DNA of 45,524 nucleotides from Erythrobacteraceae bacterium (GTDB taxonomy: Bacteria; Pseudomonadota; Alphaproteobacteria; Sphingomonadales; Sphingomonadaceae), in contig CANJYE010000024.1 in NCBI GenBank assembly GCA_947479055.1, positions 1-45,524 on the forward strand, read 5' to 3'. Numbering within the stretch: the stretch's first letter is position 1; each line of letters begins with the position of its first letter. Below the pieces are notes generated by a model that searched no databases, had not been told where the DNA came from, and worked only from the letters and a program-made list of their open reading frames with translations. The translations under genes and the position numbers were made by a program. This document shows positions 15,523-25,789 of this stretch, one piece after another.

Positions 15523-16583
15523 TCCTGGGGGCCGGCCCCGCCGGTTGCGCCGCCGCGATCGTGCTGGCGCAGGCTGGCGCCCATCCGCTGCTGGTCGAAC
15601 GCGACACGGTACCCGGCGATGCGCTGTGCGGCGGGTTCCTCAGCTGGCGCACCGCCGCGCGGCTGGAGCGGTTGGGGATCGATATCGCCGCGCTGGGCGC
15701 GCAGGAAGTCACCCATCTCGCGATATTTGCGGGCGGACGGCAAGCGGAACTGCCGCTGCCGGATCGTGGCCATGGCCTTTCCCGCCGCGCGCTCGACACC
15801 GCACTGCGCAGACGCGCCCTGGAACTGGGGGCGGACCTTGTCACCGACCGGATCAGGCGGACCGAGGGGACCACGCTGGTCGGCCAGCAGCAGGACCGGG
15901 CCAGCGACAGCCTGTTCCTTGCCAGCGGCAAGCACGATGTGCTGGGCATGGGCCGCCCGCGCGAGGGGCATGACCCGGCGCTCGGCCTGCGGCTGCGGGT
16001 CACTCCCGGCGAGACACTGCGCATCCGGCTGGCGGGGCGGATCGAGCTCCATTTGTTTGACGGCGGCTATGCCGGGATCGTCCTGCAGGAAGGCGGCACC
16101 GCCAATATCTGCATGGCGCTGCGCAAATCGCTGCTTGTCGAAGCGGGTGGCGATCCGCGCGCGCTGCTGGTGCTGCTGGCCGCCGCCCATCCCGCGCTGG
16201 GCGAACGGCTGGCCGCTGCCGCGCCGGAGAGCCCGATCGATACCATCGGCGCGGTGCCTTATGGCTGGATCGCCCGTGACACCACGCCGGGCCTGTTCCG
16301 CCTCGGCGATCAGGCGGCGGTCATCCCATCGCTCGCCGGCGAAGGGATCGCCATCGCGCTGGCCAGCGGCAGCAGGGCGGCACAGGCCTGGCTGGACGGC
16401 GGCGCGGGCGCAGCCCCTGCCTTCCAGCGCGCCTTCGCCCATTCCGCCCGCCGCCCGCTGGCGATGGCCGGGCTGTTGCGCGCCGTAGCCGAACGCCCGA
16501 CCGGCAGCGGGCTGGTCGCCGCTCTCGCCCTCCGCGCGCCTGCACTGCTGCGCCTCGTGGCCCGGCTGACGCGGCTGGATTGA
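15501..16583 (+). CDS. FAD-dependent oxidoreductase of the type III PKS cluster (geranylgeranyl-reductase-like)
   Basis: A 360-residue flavoprotein with an N-terminal dinucleotide fold ([20 protein letters not shown], GxGxxG at 10-15) and a second FAD motif near residue 270 ([18 protein letters not shown]). The early segment [20 protein letters not shown] is typical of the geranylgeranyl reductase / UbiH-like group. The fold also occurs in aromatic hydroxylases. Here it could hydroxylate the aromatic or pyrone ring made by the PKS, or reduce double bonds in an attached chain. The ATG at 15501 lies inside the end of the methyltransferase gene (22-base overlap), showing a three-gene operon. Confidence 0.85.
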   Translation: MRRTAPLILGAGPAGCAAAIVLAQAGAHPLLVERDTVPGDALCGGFLSWRTAARLERLGIDIAALGAQEVTHLAIFAGGRQAELPLPDRGHGLSRRALDTALRRRALELGADLVTDRIRRTEGTTLVGQQQDRASDSLFLASGKHDVLGMGRPREGHDPALGLRLRVTPGETLRIRLAGRIELHLFDGGYAGIVLQEGGTANICMALRKSLLVEAGGDPRALLVLLAAAHPALGERLAAAAPESPIDTIGAVPYGWIARDTTPGLFRLGDQAAVIPSLAGEGIAIALASGSRAAQAWLDGGAGAAPAFQRAFAHSARRPLAMAGLLRAVAERPTGSGLVAALALRAPALLRLVARLTRLD

Positions 16584-16651
16584 CGCCTATCTTGCGCCAG
16601 CGCCGTCACCTGCTAAGAGCGCGGCAACTTTTTCTCGGGAGACTTCAGGCA

Positions 16652-17866
16652 ATGGCGAAGATCAAGGTAGCAAATCCCGTCGTCGAGATGGACGGCGATG
16701 AAATGACGCGGATCATCTGGCAGTGGATTCGCGAACAGCTGATCCTCCCCTACCTCGACATCGACCTCAAGTATTACGACCTGTCGATCGAGAATCGCGA
16801 CGCCACCGACGATCAGGTGACGGTCGACAGCGCCAACGCCACCAAGCAGTATGGCGTGGCCGTGAAGTGCGCCACGATCACCCCCGACGAAGCCCGCGTC
16901 GAGGAATTCAGCCTCAAGAAGATGTGGAAGAGCCCCAACGGCACCATCCGCAATATCCTGGGCGGCGTGGTGTTCCGCGAGCCGATCGTGATTTCGAACG
17001 TGCCGCGGCTGGTTCCCGGCTGGACCGACCCGATCGTGATCGGCCGTCATGCCTTTGGCGACCAGTATCGCGCCACCGACACGCTGATCCCCGGCCCGGG
17101 CAAGCTGCGCATGGTGTTCGAAGGCGATGACGGCAAGACCATCGACCTCGATGTGTTCCAGTTCCCCAGCGCAGGCGTCGCCATGGCGATGTACAATCTG
17201 GACGATTCGATTCGCGACTTCGCCCGCGCCTCGATGAACTATGGCCTCAACCTCGGCTGGCCGGTGTACCTGTCCACCAAGAACACGATCCTGAAGGCCT
17301 ATGACGGCCGCTTCAAGGACCTGTTCGAGGAAGTTTACGACAACGAATTCAAGGCCCAGTTCGAAGCCAAGGGCATCACTTACGAACATCGCCTGATCGA
17401 CGACATGGTCGCCTCCGCCCTGAAGTGGAGCGGCAAGTTCGTCTGGGCCTGCAAGAACTACGATGGCGACGTGCAGTCCGACACCGTGGCGCAGGGCTTC
17501 GGCTCGCTCGGCCTGATGACCTCGGTGCTGCTCTCGCCCGATGGCAAGACGGTGGAAGCCGAAGCCGCCCATGGCACCGTTACCCGCCATTACCGCCAGC
17601 ACCAGCAGGGCAAGCAGACCTCGACCAACCCGATCGCCTCGATCTTCGCGTGGACGCGCGGGCTGATCTATCGCGGCAAGTTCGACAACACGCCCGATGT
17701 GGTGAAGTTCGCCGAAACGCTGGAACGGGTCTGCGTCGAAACCGTCGAAAGCGGCAAGATGACCAAGGACCTCGCGCTGCTGATCGGCCCCGACCAGGCC
17801 TGGATGACCACCGAGCAGTTCTTCGAGGCGGTCGTGCAGAACCTCGAAACGGCGATGGCTGCCTAA
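16652..17866 (+). CDS. icd: NADP-dependent isocitrate dehydrogenase
   Basis: A 404-residue TCA-cycle enzyme converting isocitrate to 2-oxoglutarate and CO2 with NADPH formation. It belongs to the homodimeric eukaryote-like type (type II), usual in alphaproteobacteria. The start reads [20 protein letters not shown]. Substrate-binding residues lie in [14 protein letters not shown] and [13 protein letters not shown], and the metal site in [20 protein letters not shown]. The C-terminal region [13 protein letters not shown] with [15 protein letters not shown] is diagnostic. The first ATG with a plausible context is 16652. Its stop overlaps that of the convergent FAD monooxygenase by 4 bases. Confidence 0.97.
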   Translation: MAKIKVANPVVEMDGDEMTRIIWQWIREQLILPYLDIDLKYYDLSIENRDATDDQVTVDSANATKQYGVAVKCATITPDEARVEEFSLKKMWKSPNGTIRNILGGVVFREPIVISNVPRLVPGWTDPIVIGRHAFGDQYRATDTLIPGPGKLRMVFEGDDGKTIDLDVFQFPSAGVAMAMYNLDDSIRDFARASMNYGLNLGWPVYLSTKNTILKAYDGRFKDLFEEVYDNEFKAQFEAKGITYEHRLIDDMVASALKWSGKFVWACKNYDGDVQSDTVAQGFGSLGLMTSVLLSPDGKTVEAEAAHGTVTRHYRQHQQGKQTSTNPIASIFAWTRGLIYRGKFDNTPDVVKFAETLERVCVETVESGKMTKDLALLIGPDQAWMTTEQFFEAVVQNLETAMAA

Positions 17867-19077
17867 GCCAAACCTGACCGCACCTGTTCGCGGCGGAAAC
17901 CGAGGCCAACAATCCGGCCCGGTATCCGCCGCAACAGCGCGAACCGATCCAGCATCCGCACCAGCAACGGCGCACGGCTGATCGGCGCACCTTCCAGCAC
18001 TTTGCCGATAATCCGGTCCTGCGCCAGCTTCTGCCCGGCCTGGATCAGGCGGGTCGGCAGTTCCCGCCTGCGCCGGACTTTGTCCAGCAAACCATCGACG
18101 ACCCGACCAGCCGCCAGCGGCCCGGCAAGGATATTGGCGGTCGCCACCGCATCCTGGATGGCAAGATTGATGCCGATCCCGCCAATCGGCGACATCGCAT
18201 GGGCCGCATCGCCGATCGCCAGCAGCCCGGGCCGATGCCAGCGCTCCAGCCGGTCCAGCGCGACATTGAGCAGGAACATCTCGTCAGACACCGGCTCGCC
18301 GCCAATTCCTTCGAACGAGAGTTCGGGAAACGCGGCCTGGATTTCCGCACGGACCCAGCCAATGCCTCGCGCGCGCACCGCTTCGGCCCCGCCCTTGGGG
18401 ATGAGATAGGCCGCCTGCCAGTAACTGCACCGACCGATCAGCACCACCATCCGGCCGGTGTCGATCGATCCACGCAAGGCATCGCCATCATCGCCCGACT
18501 TTGGCAGGCGCAGCCAGAACACGTCCATCGGCGCGCCCAGCGGGCGCAGCGGCAGCAGCACATCGCGCCGCACCAGCGATCCGCGTCCGTCCGCCATCAG
18601 CACCAGCCTTCGCGCCGTAACCACCCGCCCGTTGGCCAGACGAACGCCCGCGATCCGGCCATCGCGCTCGACCAGCTGCTCCACCTCCGCTTCCATCTCG
18701 AGCCGGAACGAAGGATAGGCGGCGCCCTCGTCGCGCAGGAAATCGAGAAAGTCCCATTGCGGCATCATCGCGATGAACGGCGCGGGCGTGCGCAAATGGC
18801 TGAGGTCACCGAAAGTGTAATCCTGCCCGGCAATGCGGATCTCGGCCCGGTCGATCCGGTTGTGCGGCCGGGCCAGAAACCGCTCGAGCATGCCCAGCTG
18901 GTGCAGGATCTCCATGGTCGAGGGGTGGACCGTGTCGCCGCGAAAATCGCGGAAGAAGTCCGCGTGCTTTTCCAGCACCAGCACATCGACACCCGCCCGC
19001 GCCAGCAGCAGGCCTGCCATCATCCCGGCCGGCCCGCCGCCCACGATCACAACGTCTGCCGCCTGCGGTTGCTCCAT
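17863..19077 (-). CDS. FAD-dependent monooxygenase (PHBH/UbiH fold)
   Basis: A 404-residue flavoprotein hydroxylase. The N-terminal FAD motif is [20 protein letters not shown]. It continues [20 protein letters not shown], seen in aromatic-ring hydroxylases, and the second FAD motif is [20 protein letters not shown]. The family uses NAD(P)H and oxygen to hydroxylate aromatic or quinone-like substrates. No partner gene shows which one. Start ATG 19077 lacks a strong Shine-Dalgarno. It is divergent from the Kef-type antiporter with only 38 bases between the two starts, so the promoters must overlap the coding starts or be shared. Confidence 0.85.
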   Translation of the reverse strand: MEQPQAADVVIVGGGPAGMMAGLLLARAGVDVLVLEKHADFFRDFRGDTVHPSTMEILHQLGMLERFLARPHNRIDRAEIRIAGQDYTFGDLSHLRTPAPFIAMMPQWDFLDFLRDEGAAYPSFRLEMEAEVEQLVERDGRIAGVRLANGRVVTARRLVLMADGRGSLVRRDVLLPLRPLGAPMDVFWLRLPKSGDDGDALRGSIDTGRMVVLIGRCSYWQAAYLIPKGGAEAVRARGIGWVRAEIQAAFPELSFEGIGGEPVSDEMFLLNVALDRLERWHRPGLLAIGDAAHAMSPIGGIGINLAIQDAVATANILAGPLAAGRVVDGLLDKVRRRRELPTRLIQAGQKLAQDRIIGKVLEGAPISRAPLLVRMLDRFALLRRIPGRIVGLGFRREQVRSGLA

Positions 19078-19115
19078 AGGGTGACAGATGCACCCATGGC
19101 GGTTACTTGCCAAGC

Positions 19116-20888
19116 ATGGCCGCCGAACTCTCCAACACCCCGATCCTGTCCGACGCGCTGGTGATCCTCGGCGCAGCCGGGATCGTGATCCCCGTTTTCG
19201 CCCGCTTCAGGATCACGCCGATCATCGGTTTCATCCTGGTCGGTGTCGCCGTCGGCCCCTATGGGCTGGGGCGGATGGTCTATGATTATCCCTGGCTCAG
19301 CCACGTTACCATCACCGATCCCGATGGACTCGGCCCCTTCGCCGAATTCGGCATCATCCTCCTGCTGTTCACCATCGGACTGGAACTGTCGTTCAATCGA
19401 TTATGGGCAATGCGACGGCTGGTGTTCGGGCTGGGCGCGTTGGAAATGCTGATCATCGCGGCGCTGCTGACCGCCTTCCTCACCATGTTGGGCCAGTACT
19501 GGACCGGGGCACTGGGGCTTGGCCTCGCCCTCGCCCTCTCTTCCACCGCGCTGGTTCTGCCGATTTCCGGCACACAGACCCCGGTCGGCCGCGCCGCGCT
19601 ATCGATGCTGCTGTTCGAGGATATCGCGATCGTCCCGATCATCTTCCTGCTGGGCGCGATGGCGCCCTATGCCGAAGGCAACCGGGTCGACGATCTGATG
19701 AACACGCTCTGGCTGGGTGGCCTGGTGGTGGCAGCGATGATGGTGATCGGGCGGCTCGCCCTGCCCCGGCTGTTCGCGCAGGCGGCCCGGACCAAGAACC
19801 CGGAGCTGTTCCTGGCCGCCAGCCTGCTGGTGGTGATCGTCGCCAGCCTTGCCACCTCCGCCGTCGGCCTCTCGCCGATCGTCGGTGCGCTGCTGGCCGG
19901 GCTGCTGATCGCCGAAACCGAATATCACAGCGAAGTCGAAGGGATCACCGAACCGTTCAAAGGCCTGGCGCTGGGCGTGTTCCTGCTCACCGTGGGCATG
20001 GGGATCGACCTCGAAGCGATCTGGGACAATTTCGGTGCCATCGCCCTTGCCGTGGTCGGGGTGCTGACGCTCAAGGCGCTGGTCACCGGCCTGTTGCTAC
20101 GGATGATGGGAGCCCGGCGCGGCACCGCGACCGAGACCGGCATCCTGATGTCCAGCCCTTCGGAGACCACCCTGATCGTGCTGGCCGCAGCCGCGCAGGC
20201 CTTGCTGATCCAGCCTTCGACCGCGCAGTTCTGGCAGATCGTCACCGCCATTGGCCTCACCATCACGCCGCTGCTGGCCCTGCTCGGGCGGATGATCGCG
20301 CGGCGGGTGGAGCCTGCGCCGACGCTCGACCGGGGTTCCGAATGCTCGGGCGAACCGCGCGTGGTGATCATCGGCTTTGGCCGCGTTGGCCGGCTGGTGG
20401 CGGAAATGCTCACCACCCATGGCAAGCACTACATCGGCGTCGATGCCGATGCAGACCTGATCGCCGCCGCCCGGCGCGATGGTTTCAATGTCGCCTTCGG
20501 CAATGCCGGGCGGATCGACGCGCTCGACCGGCTCGGGCTGGACCGGGCACCGGCCGTGATCCTGACCATGGACGAGCCGATCCTGGCCCAGCGGCTCACC
20601 CGCAAGCCGCGCGCCGCCCATCCGGGCCTGACCATCGTCGCGCGTGCCCGCGATGGCGAACACGCCGCCGCGCTCTATCGCGCCGGGGCGACGCTGGCAG
20701 TGCCGGAAACACTGGAAAGCTCGCTCCAGCTGTCGGAAGCGGTGCTGGTCGATCTGGGTGTGCCGATGGGGCCGGTGATCGTTTCGATCCACGAAAAGCG
20801 CGACGAATTCCGCGCGCTGATCATGAAGGAGGGCGAACTGGACGAAGCGCCCAAGCTGAAAAGCGCAACGCTGCGGGAGCAGGCCTAA
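19116..20888 (+). CDS. Kef-type K+/H+ antiporter (CPA2) with RCK/TrkA-N domain
   Basis: A 590-residue inner-membrane protein. Residues of about 10-385 form the CPA2 Na+/H+-exchanger domain with about 12 hydrophobic helices ([53 protein letters not shown]). After residue 400 comes a cytosolic RCK_N domain with a nucleotide-binding Rossmann motif ([17 protein letters not shown], then GVDADADLI). Such proteins are gated by nucleotide or glutathione and expel K+ for protons, YbaL/KefB/KefC being the nearest known types. The ion is inferred. The start is ATG 19116; an upstream TTG at 19107 is less likely. It ends 4 bases into alaS on the other strand. Confidence 0.88.
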   Translation: MAAELSNTPILSDALVILGAAGIVIPVFARFRITPIIGFILVGVAVGPYGLGRMVYDYPWLSHVTITDPDGLGPFAEFGIILLLFTIGLELSFNRLWAMRRLVFGLGALEMLIIAALLTAFLTMLGQYWTGALGLGLALALSSTALVLPISGTQTPVGRAALSMLLFEDIAIVPIIFLLGAMAPYAEGNRVDDLMNTLWLGGLVVAAMMVIGRLALPRLFAQAARTKNPELFLAASLLVVIVASLATSAVGLSPIVGALLAGLLIAETEYHSEVEGITEPFKGLALGVFLLTVGMGIDLEAIWDNFGAIALAVVGVLTLKALVTGLLLRMMGARRGTATETGILMSSPSETTLIVLAAAAQALLIQPSTAQFWQIVTAIGLTITPLLALLGRMIARRVEPAPTLDRGSECSGEPRVVIIGFGRVGRLVAEMLTTHGKHYIGVDADADLIAAARRDGFNVAFGNAGRIDALDRLGLDRAPAVILTMDEPILAQRLTRKPRAAHPGLTIVARARDGEHAAALYRAGATLAVPETLESSLQLSEAVLVDLGVPMGPVIVSIHEKRDEFRALIMKEGELDEAPKLKSATLREQA

Positions 20889-23533
20889 CCCGCCAGCGCC
20901 GCCTTCACCGCAGCCACCGCATCGGCAGCCTTGCTGGCATCCGGCCCGCCGCCCTGCGCCATGTCGGGTCGGCCACCGCCGCCCTTGCCGCCCAGCGCCT
21001 CGACCGCCAGCTTGACCAGATCGACCGCATTGAGCTTGCCGACAAGGTCGTCGGTCACGCCCACTGCCACGGTGGCGCGGCCATCAACCACGGAAATCAC
21101 CGTGTTGACCCCGCTGCCGAGCGCGTTCTTGCCTTCATCGACCAACCCGCGCAGTCCTTTGGGGTCGAAACCTTCGAGCACCTGAGCTGTGAACTTCACC
21201 CCACCGATCTCCTCGATCGCAGGGCCAGCCTGCGCCGATCCGCCACCGCCAAGGGCCAGTGACTTTTTCGCCTCGGCCAGCTCGCGTTCGAGCCGCTTGC
21301 GCTCATCGAGCAGCGCGGCAACGCGGGTCTCGACCTCGTCGGGCGTGGTCCGCAGCAGGCTCGCCGTGCCTTTGAGCGCATCCTCGCGCGCGACCAGCCA
21401 TTGCCGCGCGCCTTCGCCGGTCAGCGCCTCGATCCGGCGGACGCCAGAGGACACCGCGCTTTCGCCGACAATCCGGAACAGGCCGATATCGCCCAGCGCG
21501 CGGACATGGGTGCCGCCGCACAGTTCGACCGAATAGGGCTTGCCATGGGTCCGGCCCATGCTGAGCACGCGCACCTCGTCGCCATATTTCTCGCCAAACA
21601 GCGCCATCGCGCCCGCCTCGATCGCGTCTTCCGGGCTCATCAGCCGGGTCACAACCGGATCATTGGCGCGGATTTCCGCGTTCACCTCGGCCTCGACCAC
21701 GGCGATATCCGCCTCGCTCAAGGCCTTGGGGTGGGAGAAGTCGAAGCGCAGCCGGTCTTCGGCCACCATCGAACCCTTCTGCGTCACATGCCCACCCAGC
21801 CGGTTGCGCAGCGCGGCGTGCAGCAGGTGTGTGGCCGAATGGTTGGCGCGGATCGAGTCGCGGCGAGTGGTATCGACCTGCAATTGCACCGCATCGCCCA
21901 CGGCAATCCGTCCGCTTTCGACCTTGCCATGATGGGCGTGGAGCCGGCCGAGCGGCTTGGATGTGTGGGAAACCGCGATAGCGAGCCCGGCAGCGGTGCT
22001 GATCCGCCCGGCATCGCCGGTCTGGCCGCCGCTTTCGCCATAGAACGGGGTCTGGTTGGTGAGGACCACCACCTCGGCCCCAGCCTTTGCCGCATCCACT
22101 TCCGCGCCATCGACCAGCAGTGCGACCACCCGGCCTTCGCCGCTGGTGGCGGTATAGCCGGTAAATTCGCTCGCACCCTCGCGTTCGGCAATGTCGAACC
22201 ACACTTCGCCCGAAGCGGCATCGCCCGAGCCCTTCCACGCAGCGCGGGCGGCGGCCTTCTGGCGGGCCATGGCGGCGTCGAACCCGGCCCGGTCCACCCC
22301 GATGCCGCGGGCGCGCAGGGCATCTTCGGTCAGATCATAGGGAAAACCGAAAGTGTCGTAGAGCTTGAAAGCAGTCTCGCCCGGCAATTCGCCGCCCTCG
22401 GCCAGTTCGACCGTCGCTTCGTCCAGCAGCTTAAGGCCGTTGTGCAACGTCTGGCGGAACTTGGTTTCCTCGCGCTCCAGCACTTCGCCGATCAGCGCCT
22501 GCGCGCGGGCGAGTTCCGGATAGGCCTGGCCCATCTCGCCCACCAGCGCGGGGACGAGGCGGTGCATCAAGGGCACGCTAGCGCCCAGCAGGTGCGCATG
22601 GCGCATGGCACGGCGCATGATCCTGCGCAGCACATAGCCGCGCCCTTCGTTGGACGGCAGCACGCCATCGGCCAGCAGGAAGCTGGTGGAGCGCAGATGA
22701 TCGGCAATCACGCGGTGGCTGGCGCGCGAGCCGCCTTCGGCCTTCACACCGGTGAGGCTCTCCGACGCTGAAATCAGCGCCTTGAAAGTGTCGGTGTCGT
22801 AATTGTCATGGACGCCCTGCATCACCGCCGAAATCCGTTCCAGCCCCATGCCGGTATCGATCGAGGGCTTGGGCAGCGCGGTCCGGCTGCCATCGGCGGC
22901 CTGTTCGAACTGCATGAACACCAGGTTCCAGATCTCGATGAAGCGATCACCATCCTCGTCCGGCGATCCGGGCGGGCCACCGGGGATGTGATCGCCGTGA
23001 TCGTAGAAGATCTCGCTGCACGGACCGCAGGGGCCGGTATCACCCATCGACCAGAAATTGTCGCTCGTCGGGATGCGGATGATCCGTTCTACCGGCAGGC
23101 CGGCGATCTTGCGCCACAGGTCGAACGCCTCGTCATCGGTGTGATAGACGGTGGCGGTGAGCTTGTCGGCGGGAAGGCCCCATTCCTTCGTCAGCAGCGT
23201 CCAGGCGTGGTGGATCGCCTGTTCCTTGAAATAATCGCCGAAGGAGAAATTCCCCAGCATTTCAAAGAAGGTATGATGCCGCGCGGTATAGCCGACATTG
23301 TCGAGATCATTGTGCTTGCCGCCGGCCCGGACGCATTTCTGCGAACTGGTGGCGCGCGGGACGGCGCGCGTTTCGAGCCCGGTAAAGACGTTCTTGAACG
23401 GGACCATGCCCGCGTTGACGAACATCAGCGTCGGATCATTATAGGGCACCAGCGGCGCGGAGGGCACGGCCTCATGCCCGTTGGCCGCGAAGTAATCGAG
23501 GAACGAACGGCGAATATCGTTGGTCGAAGTCAT
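20885..23533 (-). CDS. alaS: Alanyl-tRNA synthetase
   Basis: An 882-residue class II aminoacyl-tRNA synthetase of the usual length, charging tRNA-Ala and editing mischarged Ser and Gly. It begins [20 protein letters not shown], and class II motif 1 includes [20 protein letters not shown]. The editing domain has the zinc motif [12 protein letters not shown] with the paired [17 protein letters not shown] segment. The C-Ala domain ends with a glycine-rich stretch [19 protein letters not shown] 23533 is chosen over an open upstream extension that has no conserved sequence. Confidence 0.97.
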   Translation of the reverse strand: MTSTNDIRRSFLDYFAANGHEAVPSAPLVPYNDPTLMFVNAGMVPFKNVFTGLETRAVPRATSSQKCVRAGGKHNDLDNVGYTARHHTFFEMLGNFSFGDYFKEQAIHHAWTLLTKEWGLPADKLTATVYHTDDEAFDLWRKIAGLPVERIIRIPTSDNFWSMGDTGPCGPCSEIFYDHGDHIPGGPPGSPDEDGDRFIEIWNLVFMQFEQAADGSRTALPKPSIDTGMGLERISAVMQGVHDNYDTDTFKALISASESLTGVKAEGGSRASHRVIADHLRSTSFLLADGVLPSNEGRGYVLRRIMRRAMRHAHLLGASVPLMHRLVPALVGEMGQAYPELARAQALIGEVLEREETKFRQTLHNGLKLLDEATVELAEGGELPGETAFKLYDTFGFPYDLTEDALRARGIGVDRAGFDAAMARQKAAARAAWKGSGDAASGEVWFDIAEREGASEFTGYTATSGEGRVVALLVDGAEVDAAKAGAEVVVLTNQTPFYGESGGQTGDAGRISTAAGLAIAVSHTSKPLGRLHAHHGKVESGRIAVGDAVQLQVDTTRRDSIRANHSATHLLHAALRNRLGGHVTQKGSMVAEDRLRFDFSHPKALSEADIAVVEAEVNAEIRANDPVVTRLMSPEDAIEAGAMALFGEKYGDEVRVLSMGRTHGKPYSVELCGGTHVRALGDIGLFRIVGESAVSSGVRRIEALTGEGARQWLVAREDALKGTASLLRTTPDEVETRVAALLDERKRLERELAEAKKSLALGGGGSAQAGPAIEEIGGVKFTAQVLEGFDPKGLRGLVDEGKNALGSGVNTVISVVDGRATVAVGVTDDLVGKLNAVDLVKLAVEALGGKGGGGRPDMAQGGGPDASKAADAVAAVKAALAG

Positions 23534-23605
23534 GCCTGTGCAGTTAGGCGAGGCTCCCGCGCGCGACAAGCGGATTAACTGCGCTGGAACGTGGGAATCC
23601 GTGGA

Positions 23606-24442
23606 TCAACCGGGTTTGCGCGCACTGACCAGCCAACCAGCCGCCGGAAAGGCGACGATACCGCCCTGCTGGCCACTGCCGGAGCGGTGCCGGGCAAACC
23701 AGCCCTGCAATCGGCCCAGCGCATTTTCGCGTGTAACAGCATCCATTCCTCGCAGGGCCGTTGCGGCCGGACCGATCCGGGAAACGAACTGAAGGGCTTC
23801 AGCCACCGGATCGTCACCCATGCCCATCACGAAGGCGAAATCGACCGGATCGATCACGATATCACGCCAGCCCGCCTTGGTCAGGATCGAACGGACCCGC
23901 TCGTCATCAGCAAAGGCGAAAGGCCCCGGTGCCAGCGGATCGGCGGACGGCGGAATTTCCATCAACCGCATCGGCTCGGTCGCCCAGGGATTGGCGGCAG
24001 GATCACGAAAGCAGGAAAACAGCAGATTCGCACCTTTGGCCGCCCCGCCCAGCAGATTGGCGAAGGCCATGACGGGATCGGGGAAGAACATCACCCCGTG
24101 GCGAGACACCAGCAGGTCGAGCGGTGCCCCGTCCGGCCGCCAGACGGCGGCATCGGCAAGCAGGAAGCTGGCATTGCGCAGGTTCTGTCCCCGCTGCCGG
24201 GCCGCATCGACCAGATCAGCGGAAATATCGACACCGGTAATCGTAGCAGTGGGTCGCCCGCGGGCGAGCGCCAGCGACAATTCACCCGCCCCGCAGCCAA
24301 TATCGACTATCGTCTCGCCCGGCATCGGTGCAAGCCGCTCGAGCAGGTGCTGGGTCAGGCCTGACAGGGCTCTGTCCGTGCGGCTGAAATTCTCCGCCCA
24401 GGCCTTGCCGACCTTGTCCTGCCATTCGTTGCCGGTGGTCAT
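23606..24442 (-). CDS. Class I SAM-dependent methyltransferase
   Basis: A 278-residue soluble methyltransferase. SAM motif I is IVDIGCGAGELSLALARG (about 45-62), followed by ITGVDISADLVDAARQR with the acidic ribose-binding residue. Another recognisable part is LLVSRHGVMFFPDPVMAF, the motif IV region of UbiE/Coq5-like and ArsM-like enzymes. No substrate can be named. It lies between recA and alaS on the same strand, 72 bases before alaS, and may share a transcript with it. The recA terminator upstream (24521-24561) separates it from recA. Confidence 0.8.
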   Translation of the reverse strand: MTTGNEWQDKVGKAWAENFSRTDRALSGLTQHLLERLAPMPGETIVDIGCGAGELSLALARGRPTATITGVDISADLVDAARQRGQNLRNASFLLADAAVWRPDGAPLDLLVSRHGVMFFPDPVMAFANLLGGAAKGANLLFSCFRDPAANPWATEPMRLMEIPPSADPLAPGPFAFADDERVRSILTKAGWRDIVIDPVDFAFVMGMGDDPVAEALQFVSRIGPAATALRGMDAVTRENALGRLQGWFARHRSGSGQQGGIVAFPAAGWLVSARKPG

Positions 24443-24520
24443 GGCGTTAGCCTAGCCTGCATCCCGCTATCGGCAAGCATAATGCGACCAATTGCAGCCT
24501 ATACGGTGGAAAGTGCAATG

Positions 24521-24561
24521 AAAAAGGCCGGCGCGGTCCCCGTGGGGTGTCCGTGCCGGCC
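24521..24561 (-). terminator. Rho-independent terminator of recA
   Basis: Read on the minus strand, GGCCGGC (24561-24555) pairs with GCCGGCC (24532-24526). Imperfect inner pairs extend the stem and TTTTT (24525-24521) follows directly. It lies 42 bases after the recA stop and before the methyltransferase gene. Confidence 0.85.
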
Positions 24562-24602
24562 CTGTTTTCACAGGCGCGCCAAACCGTCGCGCTGCTTGAG
24601 GA

Positions 24603-25667
24603 TCAGATATCGTCGTCCGCGTCCGGACCCGCCATCATCTCCTCGGCGACCTTGTCGGTGCGGCTGCGGATGGCAGCTTCCAGCTTGTCGCAAAGTTCGG
24701 TGTTTTCCTTGAGAAAGGTCTTGGCGTTTTCGCGGCCCTGGCCGATCCGGATGCTGTCATAGCTGAACCAGGCACCCGACTTCTCGACCAGCCCGGCCTT
24801 GACGCCGAGATCGAGAATTTCGCCGATCTTGGAGATGCCTTCGCCATACATGATGTCGAATTCGACCTGCTTGAAGGGGGCGGCGACCTTGTTCTTGACC
24901 ACTTTGACGCGGGTGGCGTTGCCGACGATATCGTCACGATCCTTGATCTGGCCGGTGCGGCGGATGTCGAGCCGGACCGAAGCGTAGAACTTCAGTGCAT
25001 TGCCGCCGGTGGTGGTTTCGGGATTGCCGTACATCACGCCGATCTTCATGCGCAGCTGGTTGATGAAAATCACCATGCAGCGCGAGCGGCTGATCGAGCC
25101 GGTCAGCTTGCGCAGGCTCTGGCTCATCAACCGGGCCTGGAGGCCGACATGGCTGTCGCCCATCTCGCCCTCAATCTCGGCACGGGGGACCAGCGCGGCC
25201 ACCGAATCGACCACCAGCACGTCAATCGCGTTGGAGCGGACCAGCGTATCGACGATTTCCAGCGCCTGTTCACCGGTATCGGGCTGCGAAACGATCAGTT
25301 CGTTGATATCGACGCCCAGCTTCCTGGCATAGACCGGATCAAGCGCATGCTCTGCATCGATGAACGCGGCGGTGCCGCCGCCCTTTTGCGCTTCGGCGAT
25401 GACATGCAGCGCCAGCGTGGTCTTGCCCGAGCTTTCCGGGCCGTAGATTTCGATCACCCGCCCGCGCGGCAAGCCGCCTACGCCAAGGGCGATATCGAGC
25501 CCGAGCGAACCGGTGGAGATCGTTTCGACCTGCATCGCTTCCTTCGAGCCGAGCTTCATTGCCGAACCCTTGCCGAAGGCGCGATCGATCTGGGCGAGCG
25601 CGGCTTCGAGAGCCTTCTGACGGTCCACGGTGTTTTCCTTATCCACGATCTTCAAATTCGCAGCCAT
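24603..25667 (-). CDS. recA: Recombinase RecA
   Basis: A 354-residue recombinase that forms ATP-dependent filaments on single-stranded DNA, drives homologous recombination and stimulates LexA self-cleavage. Walker A is GPESSGKT (76-83), Walker B is in [20 protein letters not shown], and the signature [14 protein letters not shown] lies near residue 225. The C-terminus is acidic (GPDADDDI), as in other RecA proteins. ATG 25667 follows GGAGG at a suitable distance. A LexA box lies 77 bases upstream and a terminator downstream, so it forms a single-gene SOS unit. Confidence 0.98.
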   Translation of the reverse strand: MAANLKIVDKENTVDRQKALEAALAQIDRAFGKGSAMKLGSKEAMQVETISTGSLGLDIALGVGGLPRGRVIEIYGPESSGKTTLALHVIAEAQKGGGTAAFIDAEHALDPVYARKLGVDINELIVSQPDTGEQALEIVDTLVRSNAIDVLVVDSVAALVPRAEIEGEMGDSHVGLQARLMSQSLRKLTGSISRSRCMVIFINQLRMKIGVMYGNPETTTGGNALKFYASVRLDIRRTGQIKDRDDIVGNATRVKVVKNKVAAPFKQVEFDIMYGEGISKIGEILDLGVKAGLVEKSGAWFSYDSIRIGQGRENAKTFLKENTELCDKLEAAIRSRTDKVAEEMMAGPDADDDI

Positions 25668-25743
25668 GAGGGCCTCCGCCAGTTGCCTAAAGAGATGACC
25701 GGAAAGGTCAACTGATGTGCGGTGTATATGGTTTGTTCTCAAG

Positions 25744-25758
25744 GAACAAGGGGGGAAC
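25744..25758 (-). promoter_or_regulatory. LexA (SOS) box of recA
   Basis: On the minus strand the sequence is GTTC-CCCCCTT-GTTC, an exact alphaproteobacterial LexA operator (GTTC-N7-GTTC). A TATACA (25728-25723) lies downstream and could be the -10 element, with TTGTTC of the box itself near the -35 position (15-base spacer). An additional GTTC/GAAC inverted pair (25735-25747) overlaps the box. Confidence 0.85.
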
Positions 25759-25789
25759 GAATTTTTTTCTTCCCCCGCGTCGGCGATGG

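Noticed and set aside
19403-21262. A 619-codon plus-strand frame across the antiporter and the end of alaS
   Set aside because: It is a shifted frame of the antiporter gene with an Arg/Ala/Gly-biased composition and no domain; the real frames explain the region.
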